Under the pieces are notes generated by a model. The model did not search any database. It was not told the origin of the DNA and saw only the letters and a program-made list of their open reading frames with translations. Made by a program: the position numbers and the translations under genes. 24,601 nucleotides of DNA from Curvibacter sp. (GTDB lineage Bacteria > Pseudomonadota > Gammaproteobacteria > Burkholderiales > Burkholderiaceae_C): assembly GCA_003500955.1 (NCBI GenBank), contig DNQP01000170.1:788-25388 (forward strand). The letters are read 5' to 3'. This document shows positions 21,664 through 24,601 of this stretch, in pieces (the first letter of the stretch is position 1; each line of letters starts with the position of its first letter).

Positions 21664-22374
21664 ATGAAAACGAACGCCTACTCCGTCACGACCCTGAAGC
21701 CCCGCCCCCCTGCCGCGGTCCGGACGACCGAGTCACCGGCGCACCTCAAGGGCCTCTCGCTCGTCAACCTGGCGGCACGCCAGCGCATGCTGTCACAGCG
21801 CATGATCCTGCAGACCCTGCTGGCGGCGCGCGGGGACGCCCAGAAACTCGAGGCCGCGAAGCGCAGCCTGCAGATCTTCAGCGAAAGCCAGCAGCACCTG
21901 CTGGACACCCTCCAGCAGCTGGAGAAGGCCGCGGCCGAGAAGATCGCCGCCACCTACCATGGCCCGCACGGCGTCGGCACCGTGATCACGGAATTCATGC
22001 AGCTCATGCAGCGCACGCTGGAGCAGATCGAACGCCAGGCCCCCGGCGTGGCCGATTCGCTGATCGAACTCGTGGGCCTGACGGACCGCATCCTCGAAGC
22101 CCTCAACACCGCGACCACGGCCTTCGACGAGGTCAGCAAGGCCAAGTCCGAGGCCATGCTCAAGGAGCTGGCCGGCATCGTCGGCGACATCCAGAGTGTG
22201 GCCAAGGAGGCCAAGGTGGTGAGCTTCAACGCCCAGATCATGGCGGCACGCGCCGGCCAGCACGGCCGCGAGTTCGCGGTGGTCGCCAATGTGCTCTCGG
22301 ACATCACGGGTGAGATCGACGGGCTCACGCGCAAGGCGGCGGTGCTGGCGGACCGGAACAAGCTCGCGGCCTGA
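21664..22374 (+). CDS. Soluble PilJ-domain protein with a methyl-accepting-chemotaxis signalling tip
   Basis: The 236-residue protein lacks a signal peptide or membrane helix. Residues 33-130 match the PilJ-type (type IV pilus MCP) sensor domain, with LAARQRMLSQRMI (36-48), a motif shared with NarX-like nitrate sensors. A coiled region follows, then an MCP hairpin-tip sequence at 186-216 (VSFNAQIMAARAGQHGREFAVV), normally contacted by CheA and CheW. The full MCP coiled coil and methylation helices are missing. AGGT before the ATG at 21664 supports it over an upstream TTG (21649). Its place right after the nitrate operon suggests nitrate/nitrite sensing (inference). Confidence 0.75.
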   Translation: MKTNAYSVTTLKPRPPAAVRTTESPAHLKGLSLVNLAARQRMLSQRMILQTLLAARGDAQKLEAAKRSLQIFSESQQHLLDTLQQLEKAAAEKIAATYHGPHGVGTVITEFMQLMQRTLEQIERQAPGVADSLIELVGLTDRILEALNTATTAFDEVSKAKSEAMLKELAGIVGDIQSVAKEAKVVSFNAQIMAARAGQHGREFAVVANVLSDITGEIDGLTRKAAVLADRNKLAA

Positions 22375-22575
22375 AGTTGCACACCCCCAGGCTGCGCGCA
22401 CTGCGTGTCGCTACGCCCACGTGCCAGCGCCAGAGGCACTGGCTCTTCGCCCCGTCCTAGCCTGCGCAGGCAGGCTGGGAGCCGCGGGTCTCAGCCCCTC
22501 GAGGAGGCAACGCCAGTGGCCCGGCGAAGCCCGTTCCACGGCGTTCCACGCTTAGAGCCCGTCCGGACCAGCCAC

Positions 22576-22581
22576 TACACT
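22576..22581 (+). promoter_or_regulatory. Possible -10 element directly before the baiN-like start
   Basis: TACACT ends 7 bases before the ATG at 22589, and no ribosome binding site lies between them. If used, the transcript would be leaderless or nearly so. The -35 match (TTAGAG at 18 bases) is weak. Confidence 0.35.
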
Positions 22582-22588
22582 GCGGGCC

Positions 22589-23809
22589 ATGCAACAGTTT
22601 GATGTGGTGGTGGTCGGCGCCGGTGCGGCCGGCCTGTTCTGTGCTGGGGTGGCCGGGCAGCGTGGGCTCAAGGTGCTGGTCATCGACCATGCAGCCAAGG
22701 TGGCCGAGAAGATCCGCATCTCGGGCGGCGGGCGCTGCAACTTCACCAACCGCGACATCGATGTGCGCCAGCCGCACAAGCACTTCCTCAGCGAGAACCC
22801 GAACTTCTGCCGCTCGGCGCTGAGCCGCTACACCCCGGCCGATTTCATCGCCCTGCTGCAGCGCGACGGCATCGCCTTCCACGAGAAGCACAAGGGCCAG
22901 CTCTTCTGCGACCGCTCGGCCGACGACATCATCCAGTTGCTGCTGCGTGAATGTGAGAAAGGTCGCGTGACGCGCTGGCAGCCCTGCGGGGTGCAGGCCG
23001 TGCGCCATGGTGCGGCGGGCTACGAGCTGGACACGGACCAGGGCGTGGTGCAGAGCCGTTCCCTGGTCATCGCCACCGGCGGCCTGTCCATTCCCAAGAT
23101 CGGGGCCACGGACTTTGGCTACCGCATCGCACGCCAGTTCGGCCTGAAGATCGTCGAGACGCGCCCGGCCCTCGTGCCCCTGACCTTTGACGGCGCGGCC
23201 TGGGCGCCCTATGCCGGCCTGTCCGGCCTGGCCTTGCCGGTGCAGATCGAGACCGGCAGCAAGAAGGAACGCATGGCCTTCCTCGAAGACCTGCTCTTCA
23301 CCCACCGCGGCCTTTCGGGCCCCGGCGTGCTGCAGATCTCCAGCTACTGGAAGCCGGGCACGCCCATCCGTATCAATCTGGCACCGGACCGTGACCTGCT
23401 GCCCCTGCTGCAGGACGCCAAGCTGCGCTCGCGCAAGCTGATCGTCAACGAGCTGGCCGCCCTGCTGCCCAGCCGCCTGGCCGAGGCCTGGGCCGGGCAG
23501 GACCCGGCCTGGCAGCGACCCGTCAACGAAGCCAGCGACAAGGCCCTGGCCGCCCTGGCCGAGAAACTCAGCCGCTGGGAGCTCACGCCCACGGGCACCG
23601 AGGGCTACGCCAAGGCCGAGGTCACGGCCGGCGGGGTGGACACCCGGGAGCTGTCGGGCCAGACCCTGGAGGCGCAGAAGCAGCCGGGGCTGTACTTCAT
23701 TGGGGAGGTGGTGGATGTCACCGGCTGGCTCGGTGGTTACAACTTCCAGTGGGCATGGGCTAGCGCCCACGCCTGCGGCGTGGCGCTGGCCCAGCCCACT
23801 GGGGCCTGA
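22589..23809 (+). CDS. BaiN/YhiN (HI0933)-family NAD(P)/FAD-dependent oxidoreductase
   Basis: The 406-residue flavoprotein has the N-terminal FAD dinucleotide motif VVVVGAGAAGLFCAG, the family signature ISGGGRCNFTN (about 46-56), ATGGLSIPKIGATDFGY, HRGLSGPGVLQISSYW and the C-terminal VTGWLGGYNFQWAWASA. Characterised relatives reduce steroid-type double bonds (BaiN), but most have unknown substrates, so the biochemical role is open. No ribosome binding site is visible before the ATG. It looks like its own unit, bounded by the 214-base gap after the PilJ-domain gene and by hairpins downstream. Confidence 0.9.
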   Translation: MQQFDVVVVGAGAAGLFCAGVAGQRGLKVLVIDHAAKVAEKIRISGGGRCNFTNRDIDVRQPHKHFLSENPNFCRSALSRYTPADFIALLQRDGIAFHEKHKGQLFCDRSADDIIQLLLRECEKGRVTRWQPCGVQAVRHGAAGYELDTDQGVVQSRSLVIATGGLSIPKIGATDFGYRIARQFGLKIVETRPALVPLTFDGAAWAPYAGLSGLALPVQIETGSKKERMAFLEDLLFTHRGLSGPGVLQISSYWKPGTPIRINLAPDRDLLPLLQDAKLRSRKLIVNELAALLPSRLAEAWAGQDPAWQRPVNEASDKALAALAEKLSRWELTPTGTEGYAKAEVTAGGVDTRELSGQTLEAQKQPGLYFIGEVVDVTGWLGGYNFQWAWASAHACGVALAQPTGA

Positions 23810-23823
23810 TGAGTTCCACCCCC

Positions 23824-23869
23824 AGGGCCCTTACTGCGTGTAGGGCCCTGCCCCCGTCCCCGGGGGCAG
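23824..23869 (+). terminator. Overlapping hairpins after the baiN-like gene
   Basis: AGGGCCCT pairs with AGGGCCCT across a 10-base loop (23824-23849). CTGCCCCCG pairs with CGGGGGCAG around TCCC (23848-23869), sharing two bases with the first, so the two cannot both form completely. A small third hairpin (GCCGC-CT-GCGGC) follows, then TTGTTTT at 23886-23892. They probably end baiN transcription before rpsU. Confidence 0.5.
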
Positions 23870-23910
23870 GCCGCCTGCGGCGACCTTGTTTTGGAGCCTG
23901 GCAGCCCCGG

Positions 23911-23938
23911 TTGCCGGAATGGCCTGACCCGCTATAAT
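23911..23938 (+). promoter_or_regulatory. Sigma-70 promoter of rpsU
   Basis: TTGCCG (23911-23916) and a consensus TATAAT (23933-23938) are separated by 16 bases. A transcript from about 23945 would carry a leader of about 115 bases before rpsU, consistent with a highly expressed ribosomal gene. Confidence 0.85.
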
Positions 23939-23957
23939 GTCGGACTTTGCTGGCATA

Positions 23958-23991
23958 GCCTCGCCGGCCAAATACTAGTTACAGGCGGGGC
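23958..23991 (+). promoter_or_regulatory. Hairpin in the rpsU 5' leader
   Basis: GCCTCGCC (23958-23965) pairs with GGCGGGGC (23984-23991) through 8 bp with one G-U around an 18-base loop. It may be only structural, or a binding site for autogenous control by S21; there is no direct evidence. Confidence 0.4.
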
Positions 23992-24061
23992 ACTTCGCGT
24001 ACACGGCGTCCGGGCCCGATCTTCCCAGTCACCCTCTGTCCGCACATTTCGGAAACGATTA

Positions 24062-24274
24062 ATGACGACCATCCGTGTAAAAGAGAACGAGCCGTTTGAC
24101 GTGGCCCTGCGCCGCTTCAAGCGCACCATCGAAAAGCTGGGCCTGCTGACCGACCTGCGCGCCCGTGAGTTCTACGAGAAGCCCACCGCCGAGCGCAAGC
24201 GCAAGAAGGCCGCCGCCGTCAAGCGCAACTACAAGCGCATCCGCTCGATGCAGCTGCCCAAGAAGCTGTACTGA
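24062..24274 (+). CDS. rpsU: Ribosomal protein S21
   Basis: The 70-residue basic protein reads [20 protein letters not shown] at the N-terminus and ends in the lysine/arginine-rich tail [17 protein letters not shown], a typical S21. S21 is part of the small-subunit platform and helps pairing of mRNA with 16S rRNA. The ATG at 24062 is chosen over upstream in-frame starts because it gives the family N-terminus; GGAA lies 8 bases before it. It is followed by an intrinsic terminator and then yqeY, the head of the rpsU-(yqeY)-dnaG-rpoD macromolecular synthesis region of proteobacteria. Confidence 0.97.
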   Translation: MTTIRVKENEPFDVALRRFKRTIEKLGLLTDLRAREFYEKPTAERKRKKAAAVKRNYKRIRSMQLPKKLY

Positions 24275-24311
24275 TCGGCGCAGCGGGGTCCTCGACCTCA
24301 AGCTCTTCAAG

Positions 24312-24349
24312 AACCCGCGCCCGGGACGCCAGGCGCGGGTTTTGTTTTT
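24312..24349 (+). terminator. Intrinsic terminator between rpsU and the yqeY-like gene
   Basis: AACCCGCGCC (24312-24321) pairs perfectly with GGCGCGGGTT (24332-24341), followed by TTTTGTTTTT. Partial read-through would supply the downstream gene. Confidence 0.9.
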
Positions 24350-24364
24350 CTCCGGAGATTTTCC

Positions 24365-24601
24365 ATGTCCCTCAAAGACCAGATCAACGACGACATGAAG
24401 GCCGCGATGCGCGCCAAGGACAGCGAACGCCTGGGCACCATCCGCCTGCTGCTGGCCGCCATGAAACAGAAGGAAGTGGACGAGCGCGTCACGCTCGATG
24501 ACGCCGCCGTGGTGTCCATCGTGGACAAGCTGATCAAGCAGCGCAAGGACTCGGTGGCTGCCTATGTGCAGGCCGCGCGCCAGGACCCGGCCGACAAGGA
24601 A
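24365..24601 (+). CDS. YqeY/GatB-domain protein, 5' part, runs off the right edge
   Basis: Seventy-nine codons are present of a protein usually near 150 residues. MSLKDQINDDMKAAMRAKDSERLGTIRLLLAAMKQKEVDERV is the standard YqeY N-terminus; the domain resembles the GatB tail (tRNA-binding), but the function is not established. GGAG, 7 bases before the ATG, fixes the start. It sits between rpsU and, in many proteobacteria, dnaG. Confidence 0.92.
   Translation, partial: MSLKDQINDDMKAAMRAKDSERLGTIRLLLAAMKQKEVDERVTLDDAAVVSIVDKLIKQRKDSVAAYVQAARQDPADKE

Noticed and set aside
1..24601. CRISPR arrays, tRNA or rRNA genes, insertion sequences, phage genes
   Set aside because: No regularly spaced repeats, tRNA-like cloverleaf, transposase or integrase reading frame was seen.

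Overview
The window is high-GC proteobacterial DNA, most like a betaproteobacterium of the order Burkholderiales (Comamonadaceae-like). This assignment is inference from protein character, the NasR/Nrt/NirBD/NasA gene set and the rpsU-yqeY arrangement; no database was searched. Housekeeping genes frame it: the 5' part of tsaD on the minus strand at the left edge, and rpsU followed by the start of a yqeY/GatB-domain gene on the plus strand at the right edge. In E. coli and many relatives tsaD and rpsU are divergent neighbours. Here about 23 kb of accessory and metabolic genes lies between them.

Region 517-6632 (minus strand) is the most unusual part. A TPP (THI-box) riboswitch at 6517-6619 precedes a tightly packed operon: a LuxE-like acyl-protein synthetase, a LuxC-like acyl reductase, an ABC ATPase, an ABC permease, an NMT1/THI5-type periplasmic binding protein and, after a 50-bp dyad repeat, a short-chain dehydrogenase/reductase. 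The leader can pair in two ways with the luxE-like ribosome binding site. LuxE + LuxC + SDR could activate a carboxylic acid, reduce it to an aldehyde and then to an alcohol. Together with the riboswitch and importer, this suggests uptake of an oxidised (carboxylated) thiamine or thiamine precursor and its reduction back to a usable alcohol. The riboswitch, gene order and catalytic cysteines are seen; the substrate is inferred.

Region 6767-11340 (plus strand) holds nasR (nitrate-sensing NIT domain plus RNA-binding ANTAR domain) and the nitrate ABC transporter nrtABD. Before nrtA there is an NtrC-like site, a sigma-54 promoter, a hairpin with an A1/G4 hexaloop, and an intrinsic terminator: the expected NasR antitermination leader. 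Region 11357-12933 (minus) holds a DoxX-like membrane protein, a VOC-family protein and two coupled small membrane proteins of unknown function in less GC-rich DNA.

Region 13065-21620 is the assimilatory nitrate/nitrite reductase locus. A fused PP2C phosphatase/protein kinase (its DFG aspartate replaced by glycine) is divergent from nirB-nirD-nasA-cobA. The nirB leader repeats the nrtA logic: sigma-54 promoter, hexaloop hairpins, then a perfect 13-bp terminator stem. Nitrate is imported by NrtABD, reduced to nitrite by NasA and to ammonium by NirBD, with CobA supplying siroheme precursor. Region 21664-23809 has a soluble PilJ-domain/MCP-tip protein and a BaiN-type flavoprotein, ending in a cluster of hairpins before the rpsU promoter.
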